DNA of 32,257 nt. It comes from a bacterium (GTDB lineage Bacteria > Actinomycetota > Acidimicrobiia > Spongiisociales > Spongiisociaceae). The DNA is taken from positions 1 to 32,257 of the forward strand of contig JAPPHZ010000015.1 in the NCBI GenBank assembly GCA_028820935.1, given 5' to 3'. Positions 24,666 to 32,230 of the stretch are shown in pieces. Below the pieces are notes generated by a model. The model did not search any database and was not told where the DNA came from. It saw nothing but the letters and a program-made list of their open reading frames with translations. The translations under genes were made by a program, and so were the position numbers. Numbering within the stretch: position 1 is the stretch's first letter; each line of letters opens with the position of its first letter.

Positions 24666-26327
24666 ATGGATTCTAACCCTCCGAGCGCACGTGGGCGCCG
24701 GGTTCTCGTTTCCGCCGCCGGCCGGATCGCGGTACTCGCCATCCTTTTGGCCATCGCCGTCTACTTCTGGCCGGACGGAGAGTCGGCCGAGGAGGCCGCA
24801 CCGTCGAGCGCCGCCGCCCCCACCTCAGCGGCGGATCCGGCTTCCCCGGCCGAGGAACCTTCTACAGACACCGTCTCCCCCGATCCCGGCCCGGTCACCG
24901 AAGTGGAGGACCGATCCGCAGAGCCCTCCTCCCAGGCGGCGTCCGCGGCGCCTCAGGCGGAGAGGGACTGCTCGCCCCGCATCCCGGAGGACTTCCGCCC
25001 CACCGAGACCTCGGCCGTCACGGTCAGCGTCGAGATCTCGCAGGCCGCCTTCACGTGTGCCCACGAGGTAGGTCTGGCCTTCGCCACCAATCCGGCGGCC
25101 ATGGCCACCATGGCCGCGAGCGGCATTCGAGGGCCTCTGCTGCTGGTCGGCCAGTGGTTCGATGACCGGTTGATGGACGAGCTCCGCCGCCTGGCGCCGG
25201 AGCGGATCCTGGCCGCCGGTTTTGACGAGCGGGTACTTCGCGACGCCCTCGCCGGGTTCACCGTCGAGCCGGTGGCGGTCGATTGGGACGCGGCGTTCCC
25301 GTCCGACGCCAGGACTCCGGAACGTGTCTGGCTGGTGGATCCGGCCTCGCCGTCCGCCTTGATGGCTCTAGGCATCCAGATCGGTGTCGGCGTGGTCGTC
25401 GTGGATGGGGATCTGAGGGCCCTTCCTGCCTACGCGCGGAGGATGATCGCGGCCGCTACCAAGGTGGACCTGCTCTCGGACTTCGACGACGATCTGGCGT
25501 GGCAGCTGGAGGTGGTCCGGCGGAACGACGAGATACCGGGGGGCGGCCTGCTCATGTTCGGAGAGGGCGAAGGGCGCCGGCTGGTGGCCATGTACGGGCA
25601 TCCGGTTACGTCGGCCCTCGGGGTGCTAGGCGAGCAGGGCCCTGAGGAAGGCATCGACCGGCTCCGATCGATCACCGACGGCTACGGCGCGGACGGGGCC
25701 ACCGTGCTTCCGACCTTCGAGATAATCGCCACCGTCGCCTCGGCCGGAGCCGGCCGGGACGGTGACTACTCGTCCGAAACGGCGCGGGATGTGATCCAGC
25801 CGTGGATCGAGATCGCAGCCGCCAACGACACCTACGTGGTCCTCGACCTGCAGCCGGGACGCACCGACTTCCTGACCCAGGCAAAGATTTACGAAGACTT
25901 CCTTCGCCTGCCGCACGTCGGTCTGGCCCTTGATCCCGAGTGGAGGCTGAAGCCCGACCAGGTCCATCTGCGCCAGATCGGTACGGTCGACGCGGCGGAG
26001 ATCAACCGGGTGATCGAATGGCTCGCGGCGATAGTCCGGGAGGAAGCGCTCCCGCAGAAGCTCCTGATCGTCCACCAGTTCCGGTTCTCCATGATCACGA
26101 ACCGCGCACTCATAGAGACGCCGCCCGAGCTGGCAGTGTTGATCCAGATGGACGGGCAGGGAAGCCTCGAGGCCAAGTACAGCACCTGGAACGCCCTGAC
26201 CCTCGAGCCGGACGCCGACCGGTTCTGGTGGGGTTGGAAGAACTTCTATGACGAGGACTCCCCCACCGCCACGCCCGAACAGGTCCTGGAGCTGACCCCG
26301 GTGCCGGTGTTCGTGTCCTTCCAATAG
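24666..26327 (+). CDS. Membrane-anchored protein with cell-wall-binding-2-like and predicted barrel-like C-terminal domain
   Basis: 553 aa, function unknown. A basic N-terminus and one membrane helix (about residues 13-34, RIAVLAILLAIAVYF) are followed by a Pro/Ala/Ser/Glu linker (40-100), as in wall-spanning anchors. Residues about 130-200 (FATNPAAMATMAASGIRGPLLLVG...ELRRLAPERILAAG) resemble a cell wall binding repeat 2 unit (PF04122). The C-terminal half (about 290-553) contains VVLDLQPGRTDFLTQAK, VGLALDPEWRL, LIVHQFRFSMITN and WWGWKNFYDED, which I recall as a conserved actinobacterial extracellular family; the alternating strands and acidic residues suggest a TIM-barrel, perhaps glycosidase-like. 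That fold is inference. A TTG at 24660 has a better-spaced AGGAG (6 nt) than the ATG at 24666 (12 nt). The stop directly abuts the opposite-strand tRNA-Leu. Confidence 0.75.
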   Translation: MDSNPPSARGRRVLVSAAGRIAVLAILLAIAVYFWPDGESAEEAAPSSAAAPTSAADPASPAEEPSTDTVSPDPGPVTEVEDRSAEPSSQAASAAPQAERDCSPRIPEDFRPTETSAVTVSVEISQAAFTCAHEVGLAFATNPAAMATMAASGIRGPLLLVGQWFDDRLMDELRRLAPERILAAGFDERVLRDALAGFTVEPVAVDWDAAFPSDARTPERVWLVDPASPSALMALGIQIGVGVVVVDGDLRALPAYARRMIAAATKVDLLSDFDDDLAWQLEVVRRNDEIPGGGLLMFGEGEGRRLVAMYGHPVTSALGVLGEQGPEEGIDRLRSITDGYGADGATVLPTFEIIATVASAGAGRDGDYSSETARDVIQPWIEIAAANDTYVVLDLQPGRTDFLTQAKIYEDFLRLPHVGLALDPEWRLKPDQVHLRQIGTVDAAEINRVIEWLAAIVREEALPQKLLIVHQFRFSMITNRALIETPPELAVLIQMDGQGSLEAKYSTWNALTLEPDADRFWWGWKNFYDEDSPTATPEQVLELTPVPVFVSFQ

Positions 26328-26409
26328 TGCGGGTGGAGGGACTCGAACCCCCACGGGCATTGCCCACCAGGACCTAAACCTGGCGCGTCTACCGTTCCGC
26401 CACACCCGC
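26328..26409 (-). tRNA. tRNA-Leu (anticodon TAG)
   Basis: 82-nt class II tRNA on the minus strand: acceptor GCGGGTG/CACCCGC, anticodon stem CCAGG/CCTGG around TTTAGGT (anticodon TAG), a long variable arm with the hairpin GGGC-AAT-GCCC, and T-arm GGGGG-TTCGAGT-CCCTC. Discriminator A; CCA not encoded. Its last base is adjacent to the stop codon of the convergent gene ending at 26327. Confidence 0.96.
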
Positions 26410-26448
26410 GACGAGGGACGCTGTTGACCGCTGCAGAACCGTCCCGGA

Positions 26449-26524
<76 letters not shown>

Positions 26525-26537
26525 GCAGAGCATTGTA

Positions 26538-26703
26538 GCGGTCTGCCTGCGAAACAACCAGGTGTGTTATGGCTGCCATCGGCGCCCCTCGCTGCCTTCC
26601 GCTTCGTCAACGTACCGCTGCGGGTACGCCTTCGTCAGCGGGCCTTGCGAGAAACACCGCTGCCGACGCCATACCACACCGCCATTACACAGACAGACCG
26701 CTC
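26538..26703. mobile_element. MITE-like palindromic element, copy 2 (between rdgB and tRNA-Lys)
   Basis: 166-bp block matching copy 1 (7805-7967) in inverted orientation. Its ends are GCGGTCTGCCTG on the left and, on the reverse complement of the right, GAGCGGTCTGTCTG, i.e. terminal inverted repeats matching 11 of 12. TA flanks both sides (26536-26537, 26704-26705). The interior is an imperfect palindrome and codes for nothing recognisable. It lies downstream of rdgB and upstream of tRNA-Lys. Confidence 0.8.
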
Positions 26704-26743
26704 TAGTGGGCTTTCCCCGCCTTCCGCCCGGTATGGGCGCCGG

Positions 26744-27340
26744 TCATGCCCGGTGGGCCGAAAGCGCATCCGCCAGCGCCACGATGGCGCGCGCCCGGTG
26801 GCTGACCTGGTCCTTCTCCCACCGGTCCATTTCTGCGAGGGTGCGGCCGTCCACGTCAAAAACCGGGTCGTATCCGAAGCCTGCGGATCCACGGCCCGCT
26901 CGGGCGATCTCACCGACCAGCTCTCCCTCCGCAGCCACCTCGGCGCCGTCCGCCAGGATTGCCACCACCACGGTTCGGAAACGGGCGGTCCGGTCCTCCA
27001 CGCCCAGCAGGGCCGCCAGTAGGGCGTCCACGTTCGATCGGTAGGTGGCATCCGGCCCCGAGTACCGGGCCGTGTGGACTCCGGGAGCACCACCCAGGGC
27101 GTCCACTTCGAGGCCGGTGTCGTCGGCGATCGAGGGTAGGCCGGTGCTGCGCGCCACCTGGCGCGCCTTGAGCAGGGCGTTGCCCTCCAGCGTGGGTGCG
27201 TCCTCCACCACATCGGGCCATTCCATCCCGCGGACCACCTCGCCGACGATCCCATGCCGGGTCAGCAACGTCTCGATCTCGGCGATCTTGTCCGGGTTCT
27301 TGGACGCCACCACCGCCCGGTCGATGACCGGACGGCTCAC
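26744..27340 (-). CDS. rdgB: XTP/dITP diphosphatase (RdgB/HAM1 family)
   Basis: Removes non-canonical purine nucleotides (ITP, XTP, dITP) from the pool. The 198-aa protein has the family motifs ASKNPDKIAEI (S/T-x-N-x-x-K, residues 12-22), EGNALLKAR, ADDTGLEVDALGG, the ARYSG substrate loop, GFGYDPVF and the C-terminal SHRARA. The start is the GTG at 27340, overlapping the rph stop (GTGA). Order MBL protein-rph-rdgB equals Rv1339-Rv1341 of Mycobacterium. Confidence 0.95.
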   Translation of the reverse strand: MSRPVIDRAVVASKNPDKIAEIETLLTRHGIVGEVVRGMEWPDVVEDAPTLEGNALLKARQVARSTGLPSIADDTGLEVDALGGAPGVHTARYSGPDATYRSNVDALLAALLGVEDRTARFRTVVVAILADGAEVAAEGELVGEIARAGRGSAGFGYDPVFDVDGRTLAEMDRWEKDQVSHRARAIVALADALSAHRA

Positions 27341-28053
27341 CCGGCCACCAGCTCAGCCTGGAGGTCTGCGATCCGGGCGATCCCTGTCGCGGCCAGGTCC
27401 AGAAGCTCATCCAGCTCGGCCCGGCTGAACGGAAGCCGTTCGGCGGTACCCTGGACCTCCACCAGCAGGCCGCGCCCGGTCATCACCACGTTGAGGTCCA
27501 CCGAGGCCGCCACGTCGTCCTCATACTCCAAGTCGAGCAGCGGCACGCCGCCCACCAACCCCACCGAGATAGCGGCCACCCGATCGAGCAGCGGGCTGGC
27601 TGCCAGGCGGCCCTCGGCCACAGCCCATTCCAAGGCGTCGTGAAGGGCGATCCATCCCGCGTTGACCGCCGCCGTGCGCGTCCCTCCGTCGGCCTGGATC
27701 ACATCGCAGTCCACTATGACCATCGTGTCGGGCATCTTCTCCAGGGCCACCACCGAGCGGAGCGAACGGCCGATGAGCCTGGATATCTCCTTGGGGCGGC
27801 CTGACGTGTAGGAGCTCCGCGAGATACGCTGGTCGCCGGATCCCGGAAGCATGGCGTACTCGGCCTTTACCCATCCCCGGTTGGTATTCCGCATCCAGCG
27901 CGGCACCGACTCCGAGACCGAAGCCGTGGCCAACACAACCGTGCGGCCGAACTCGATCAGCACCGAGCCGGGGGTCATCTCGGTATAACCCCGAGTGATA
28001 CGGATCGCCCTCAACTCGTCGGCCGGTCTCTCTCTCGAAGGGCTCATGCGCAC
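27337..28053 (-). CDS. rph: Ribonuclease PH
   Basis: 3'-to-5' phosphorolytic exoribonuclease that trims tRNA 3' ends. The 238-aa protein shows the RNase PH core: GSVLIEFGRTVVLATASV, the GWVKAEYAMLPGS loop, R-rich RLIGRSLRSVV, VDCDVIQADGGTRTAAVNAG (phosphate and catalytic Asp region) and VDLNVVMTGRGLLVEVQGTAE. Length is standard. GTG at 28053 or ATG at 28047 could start it. Since none of the tRNAs whose 3' ends are visible encodes CCA, end trimming plus CCA addition is needed, fitting Rph here. Confidence 0.96.
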   Translation of the reverse strand: MRMSPSRERPADELRAIRITRGYTEMTPGSVLIEFGRTVVLATASVSESVPRWMRNTNRGWVKAEYAMLPGSGDQRISRSSYTSGRPKEISRLIGRSLRSVVALEKMPDTMVIVDCDVIQADGGTRTAAVNAGWIALHDALEWAVAEGRLAASPLLDRVAAISVGLVGGVPLLDLEYEDDVAASVDLNVVMTGRGLLVEVQGTAERLPFSRAELDELLDLAATGIARIADLQAELVAG

Positions 28054-28066
28054 ACCACCCCGCTCG

Positions 28067-28810
28067 TCATACCGTCATGCGGGCGCCGGGCACGGCCAGC
28101 GCCACCCGGCCGTCGAACTCGGACTCCGCTTCAGCCAGGACCCGGTCGGGGTCCACATGGGCGGGGACATGTGTCAGCACGAGACGCCCCACACCCGCCG
28201 CGGCGGCCATGGTCCCGGCCTCGGCGCCGGTCATGTGGTGGGGGGCGGAGTCAGGGCCCCGCCGGCCTGTCATGGATGCCTCGGCCAGCAGCAGGTCGGA
28301 TCCCGCTGCGTGCGAGGCGACTGCGTCGCTCGGCCCGGTATCGGCCGTATAGGTGACCGAGCGGTCCCCCGCCGTTATGCGCGGCGCCAGGGTGGGCGGA
28401 GGATGGTTGGTCCTCACCATCGAGACTTCCATCGACCCCAACCGCACCGAATCACCGTCAGCCGCGGTGACGAACTCGAAGGCGCTGTCCAAAGCCGCCG
28501 GGTGCTGAAGGAACCCTGCCAGCGCCTCGGCGAGGCCTTCCGGACATACGACCGGGATCCGGCCTCGCCGGGCCGGCCCGTAGGCAACCGAGTGATAAAG
28601 GGCGAAGACATCGGAGCAGTGGTCGGGATGCCGATGGGACAGGAACACGGCATCGATCTCGACCGGATCCAATTCGTTGCAGAGAGCCAGGTAGGTACCC
28701 GGCCCTGCGTCCATCCAGAGGTTCGTCTCGCCGTCCGAGACCAGGTAACCGGAAGCGGGGCGCCCGGCGGTCGGATAGGTGCCGTTGGCGCCCAGCACCG
28801 TCAATTGCAT
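28067..28810 (-). CDS. MBL-fold metallohydrolase, Rv1339-like cyclic nucleotide phosphodiesterase
   Basis: 247-aa metallo-beta-lactamase fold protein of the RNase Z/class II phosphodiesterase type. The metal motif HxHxDH is H59-R-H61-P-D63-H64; further ligands are the His in TNHPPPT, the Asp in YTADTGPS and the His in LTHVPAHVDP. The RNase Z exosite arm is missing. In Mycobacterium the protein at this spot next to rph (Rv1339) is an atypical cAMP phosphodiesterase, which is the basis of the call; the actual substrate cannot be read from sequence. The ATG at 28810 gives the fold's first strand MQLTVLGANGTYP and follows GGAG closely. Confidence 0.82.
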   Translation of the reverse strand: MQLTVLGANGTYPTAGRPASGYLVSDGETNLWMDAGPGTYLALCNELDPVEIDAVFLSHRHPDHCSDVFALYHSVAYGPARRGRIPVVCPEGLAEALAGFLQHPAALDSAFEFVTAADGDSVRLGSMEVSMVRTNHPPPTLAPRITAGDRSVTYTADTGPSDAVASHAAGSDLLLAEASMTGRRGPDSAPHHMTGAEAGTMAAAAGVGRLVLTHVPAHVDPDRVLAEAESEFDGRVALAVPGARMTV

Positions 28811-28851
28811 GACTCCAGCGTAGCCCGTGGTCTGTCTGTGGATTTGCGGTC

Positions 28852-29910
28852 TCACGGGACCGGGTCACCCGATGTCCTGCCGGGAACGGTCACCACCATG
28901 CCGTCGGTGTCGATCGTGGCTGCTCCCTGGGCCATCAGACGCCCGAGTTCGGCCATGCCGGAGGCGGGGTCATCGCCCAGGGTGGCGAGGAACTCCGCCA
29001 CGGGAACGGCTGGGCTCCCCAACGCCGCGGATGCCTGGGAAGGTGTTGCGCCGGGCGACGGGCCCATGGCCAGTTCCAGACCCTCCACCAGATCGTCGGC
29101 ATCGAGGACCGGGACGGCGCCGTCCCTGATCAACAGGTTGCATCCCACCGAGCTGGGCCTGCCCACATCACCCGGAGTGGCGAAGATATCGCGGCCCTGC
29201 TCGAGGGCCATCCGGGCCGTGACCAGAGCACCTCCCTTGGCGCCGGCCTCCACCACCACCACGGCATGTGCTATCCCGGATATGAGCCGGTTCCGGGGCG
29301 GGAAGCGCCAGCCGAGCGGACGGGCGCCCGGTGGAGCCTCGCTCCACACCGCACCCCCCGCCTCCAGGAGCGACATCCCGAGGTCGCGGTGCGCGCGCGG
29401 GTACCAGACGTCCACACCGGAGCCCAGCACCGCGATGCCCGGTGTGGGACCGCGCAACGAACCGCGGTGGGCGGCGCCGTCGATACCCTTGGCAAGGCCG
29501 CTCGCCACCCACCAGCCGGCTCGAGACACCGCCTCACCGTATCTCTCCGCCAGGCGCCTCCCGTAGGTGGTGCAGGTGCGGGTGCCGACGATTGCCACCG
29601 CCTTGCCCCGGGAGGGCCCGCCCTTCTGGAAGAGGAAGAGCGGGGCGTCCTCCAGATCACCGAGCCGGCCGGGGAAACCCGGCTCGCCCCGAACCAGGAA
29701 CTCGATCCCGGCCCGGTCGAGCTGCTCCCTGCGCTCGTCTGCGGGGACGCCGGCCGCTTCCCGGGCGATGGCGGGGATCGCCAGCTCCCCCTGCTCGATC
29801 TTCCTCAGAACCCGTGTCGGGGCTCCGGCCTTGCTGACGAGCTTGCGGAGCCGATCAGGGTGCATGCCGACATGGGCCAGCCTGATGAGGGCGTCGGGGT
29901 CGTAGGTCAT
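28852..29910 (-). CDS. dprA: DNA processing protein DprA (Smf)
   Basis: DprA loads RecA on incoming single-stranded DNA in natural transformation. The 352-aa protein has an N-terminal helical/HhH region (about 1-70), a Rossmann-like core with AIVGTRTCTTYGRRLAERY, SGLAKGIDGAAHRGSL, GIAVLGSGVDVWYPRAH, PRNRLISGIAHAVVVVEAG and GRDIFATPGDV, and a C-terminal winged-helix remnant (GMAELGRLMAQGAATID). The ATG at 29910 overlaps the comM stop in ATGA. Order yraN-comM-dprA equals Rv2898c-Rv2896c. Confidence 0.95.
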   Translation of the reverse strand: MTYDPDALIRLAHVGMHPDRLRKLVSKAGAPTRVLRKIEQGELAIPAIAREAAGVPADERREQLDRAGIEFLVRGEPGFPGRLGDLEDAPLFLFQKGGPSRGKAVAIVGTRTCTTYGRRLAERYGEAVSRAGWWVASGLAKGIDGAAHRGSLRGPTPGIAVLGSGVDVWYPRAHRDLGMSLLEAGGAVWSEAPPGARPLGWRFPPRNRLISGIAHAVVVVEAGAKGGALVTARMALEQGRDIFATPGDVGRPSSVGCNLLIRDGAVPVLDADDLVEGLELAMGPSPGATPSQASAALGSPAVPVAEFLATLGDDPASGMAELGRLMAQGAATIDTDGMVVTVPGRTSGDPVP

Positions 29911-31379
29911 ACCAGCCCCCTCAGGGCCAGCGCCTCGGCGGCGTGGGGCTCCTCGACCGCGATCGACCCGGCGAGGTCGGCGATGGTTCGGGACAGGCGG
30001 CGGACCCGGTCGAAGCCCCGTCCGGTGAGGCTGCCATGCCGGAGGGCACCCTCGACCAACCGCTTGGCGCCGAGCGCCGCTTCCAGCGAGTCGAGCTCGG
30101 TCCTGCTCAGGTCGCGGTTGCGGCACCCGCGTAGCTCCTGGGCCTCACGGGCCGATGCGATCCGCTTGGCCACCTCGCTGGAGGGCTCCTCGGGCGGGCC
30201 GATCATGGCATCCGGATCCACCCTGTTGACCTTGATACGGATATCGAAGCGGTCCATCAGGGGCCCCGACAGGCGCCGCCTGTAGCGCTGCTTCATGCGG
30301 TCCGAACACGAGCACCCATGCCGGTTGTCGCCGTCGTACCCGCAGGGGCACGGGTTGGTAGCCGCCACCAACTGGACCATGGACGGGAACGTGACCGAGA
30401 CGCCCTTGCGGGCGATGGTGACCTGACCCTCCTCCAGCGGCTGGCGGAGCCCGTCCAGCAGGCTGGGCGGGAACTCCCCGAGTTCATCGAGGAACAACAC
30501 GCCGCGGTGCGCCATGCTGATCTCGCCCGGTACCGGGATGCCCGATCCCCCGCCGATCACGGCCGCCGTCGTGGCCGTGTGGTGCGGCGAGCGGATAGGA
30601 GGCTGGAACAGCGAGGGTCTGGCCCTCCCCGCTGAGGACCAGACCTGCGCCACCTCCAGAGCGGTCCGCTCGTCAAGTGGTGGCAGCACGCCCGGCAGGC
30701 ATCGGGCCAGCATGGTCTTGCCCGATCCCGGCGCGCCCGAGAGGAGCAGGTGATGCCCACCAGCGGCCGCCACTTCGAGCGCCCGCTTCGCCAACGGCTG
30801 GCCTCTCACCTCCGAGAGGTCCGGCATGGGTACGGTGGGCGGCTCGGCGGGCGGCGGCGGCCGGAAGTCACCCTCTCCCAATGCGGCGGCTATCGCAGCT
30901 CCCAGCGATCCCGCCATACGCACCTTGGCGGACGAGACGATGCTCGCCTCCTCGGCCGCGCCCGGGGGTAGGAGGCACGGCACTCCCATGTCCGACGCCA
31001 CGATGGCCGCTCCGAGGCCGCCCCGAGCAGGCCGGATTCTTCCATCCAGAGCAAGTTCACCGAGGGCGACCACATGGCAGGCGCCTTTCGGGATCTCGCC
31101 GGCGGCGGCCAGCAACGCCAGCGCTATGGGAAGGTCGTACGCGCTCCCCGACTTGGGTAGGTCGGCCGGCGCCAGGTTGACGGTCACGGTCCTGGCCGGG
31201 AACCGGTAACCCGCCACCGACATGGCCGCCATGACCCGGTCCTTGGCCTCCCGAACCGCGGTATCGGGCAGGCCCACCACGTTCAGACGGCCCTTCTCTC
31301 CTCCTCCGACATGAGCCTCCACCCTGACGGCGCGCGCCTCTACGCCGACCAGGGCTACGGAGTTGGTTGATGCGAACAT
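29907..31379 (-). CDS. comM: Mg-chelatase-like competence helicase ComM (YifB)
   Basis: AAA+ branch-migration helicase acting with DprA and RecA in recombination of incoming DNA. The 490-aa protein starts with a Lon-C-like domain (VEAHVGGGEKGRLNVVGLPDTAVREAKDRV, quoted in part from 31300), then a ChlI-type AAA+ module with Walker A GAPGSGKTM near residue 219, Walker B VLFLDELGEF, and a CPCGYDGDNRHGC region with the zinc-binding cysteines of the family, and a C-terminal helical lid. The ATG at 31379 aligns with family starts (MFASTNSVALVG); upstream in-frame ATG 31391 and GTG 31409 (with AAGGA close by) are alternatives. Confidence 0.94.
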   Translation of the reverse strand: MFASTNSVALVGVEARAVRVEAHVGGGEKGRLNVVGLPDTAVREAKDRVMAAMSVAGYRFPARTVTVNLAPADLPKSGSAYDLPIALALLAAAGEIPKGACHVVALGELALDGRIRPARGGLGAAIVASDMGVPCLLPPGAAEEASIVSSAKVRMAGSLGAAIAAALGEGDFRPPPPAEPPTVPMPDLSEVRGQPLAKRALEVAAAGGHHLLLSGAPGSGKTMLARCLPGVLPPLDERTALEVAQVWSSAGRARPSLFQPPIRSPHHTATTAAVIGGGSGIPVPGEISMAHRGVLFLDELGEFPPSLLDGLRQPLEEGQVTIARKGVSVTFPSMVQLVAATNPCPCGYDGDNRHGCSCSDRMKQRYRRRLSGPLMDRFDIRIKVNRVDPDAMIGPPEEPSSEVAKRIASAREAQELRGCRNRDLSRTELDSLEAALGAKRLVEGALRHGSLTGRGFDRVRRLSRTIADLAGSIAVEEPHAAEALALRGLV

Positions 31380-31485
31380 GACCTCAAGCATGGGGAGGGG
31401 CTGTGACACGATCCTTCAGAACGCGAAAAGTTCCCGTGACGCCACCGGGGACGGCCTGATGCGAACGCCGGGATAACATCGCCGC

Positions 31486-31599
31486 ATGGGATTCAACCCC
31501 TTCCGCCGGCAGGAGCGTCGGGTGGCCGATGTGGTGATGGTGGTGGCGGCTATCGCCGTGACGGCCGCCCTGGTGGCATGGGCCTTCCTGGGCGGCTGA
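31486..31599 (+). CDS. Small single-span membrane protein (37 aa), unknown function
   Basis: Begins MGFNPFRRQERRVADVV and continues into one hydrophobic helix (about residues 16-35, VVMVVAAIAVTAALVAWAFL). The basic N-terminus before the helix predicts N-inside topology. It lies divergent from comM with about 106 bp between starts and overlaps the next plus-strand gene by 22 nt in another frame, suggesting coupling. I do not recognise a family. GATAAC about 10 nt before the ATG may be a -10, which would make the mRNA nearly leaderless. It could be a chance frame, but the positive-inside helix and codon use argue for a real gene. Confidence 0.5.
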   Translation: MGFNPFRRQERRVADVVMVVAAIAVTAALVAWAFLGG

Positions 31600-31868
31600 G
31601 CGTCCGCCCGGTCCAGCCCGCCGCCGCTCTCAAGCCCTACGAGTGCGGGGGCTGCGCGCAGACCATCCCTAAGGGGCGGTACCACCTGGTGGTGGTACCC
31701 GACGACGCCCCGGACCTGCGCCGTCACTGGCACCGGGGATGCTGGAACAAGGAGCGGCGCCGCGTCGGAGGCCGAAGAGCGCTCCTAGGCGACCCGTGGG
31801 TGCCACTCGACCCCCACGCCGTCGTCCCCGACCACGACGGTGACCAGATCGACCCGGCGGATTCCTAG
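31578..31868 (+). CDS. Small zinc-ribbon-like actinobacterial protein
   Basis: 96 aa. The core LSVRPVQPAAALKPYECGGC...IPKGRYHLVVVP..RRHWHRGCW has a CxxC pair (C23, C26) and an HxxC pair (H52, C55), suggesting one bound zinc. I recall similar short actinobacterial proteins (often mislabelled ATP/GTP-binding) with the pattern Y-x-C-x-x-C...H-V-V-x-W-P...R-R-H-W-H-x-x-C-W. Homologues normally end soon after this core, so the last 30 residues, which overlap the yraN 3' end on the other strand, may be non-conserved tail. The ATG at 31578 lies inside the preceding small gene; no good Shine-Dalgarno is visible. Confidence 0.65.
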   Translation: MGLPGRLSVRPVQPAAALKPYECGGCAQTIPKGRYHLVVVPDDAPDLRRHWHRGCWNKERRRVGGRRALLGDPWVPLDPHAVVPDHDGDQIDPADS

Positions 31869-32132
31869 CGTACGAGCCATCCGCGCCACCTGCCTCGCCT
31901 TGCGGTCGGTGAAGTTCCACCGGGGATGCTCGCCCGCCCTCTCCATACCGGTCTTCACCTCCACCGCGAACCGTCCCCTCCGGTCGGCTACCACCAGATC
32001 GACCTCTCCCCTGCCGATCCGGATGTTCCTGCCGAGCACCCGGACCCCGTTCCGTTCGAGGAACGACGCCGCCACCCGCTCTCCGAACGCGCCCAGGCGG
32101 CGCCCGTGAGTGCTGAAATCGCTGTCGCGCAT
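31785..32132 (-). CDS. yraN: YraN/UPF0102 endonuclease-like protein
   Basis: 115-aa restriction-endonuclease-like fold protein, commonly near dprA-comM. Core motifs: GERVAASFLERNG, VLGRNIRIGRGEVDLVVADRRGRFAVEVKTG (the E-VD...VEVK nuclease core, quoted in part from 31960-32040) and the C-terminal WNFTDRKARQVARMAR. The ATG at 32132 with GAGG about 10 nt upstream is chosen; the longer in-frame start at 32216 would lie upstream of the repeat-embedded promoter-like box and adds non-conserved sequence. Its 3' end overlaps the convergent zinc-ribbon gene by 84 nt. Confidence 0.88.
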   Translation of the reverse strand: MRDSDFSTHGRRLGAFGERVAASFLERNGVRVLGRNIRIGRGEVDLVVADRRGRFAVEVKTGMERAGEHPRWNFTDRKARQVARMARTLGIRRVDLVTVVVGDDGVGVEWHPRVA

Positions 32133-32202
32133 ATGAGTCGAGCCTCGGTCCGGCAGTACGGCCAACCTAAGGCCCGCCAGTGACAGGTAGTAGCCGCTAG
32201 TC

Positions 32203-32230
32203 AATATAACTAGCAACTAGCAACTAGCAA
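32203..32230 (-). promoter_or_regulatory. Repeat-embedded promoter-like element upstream of yraN
   Basis: On the minus strand TATATT (32203-32208) is preceded after 16 bp by TTGCTA (32225-32230), contributed by the heptad array; more TTGCTA copies follow every 7 bp. The -10 edge is 70 nt from the yraN ATG, mirroring the ndk upstream region (67 nt). Confidence 0.4.
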
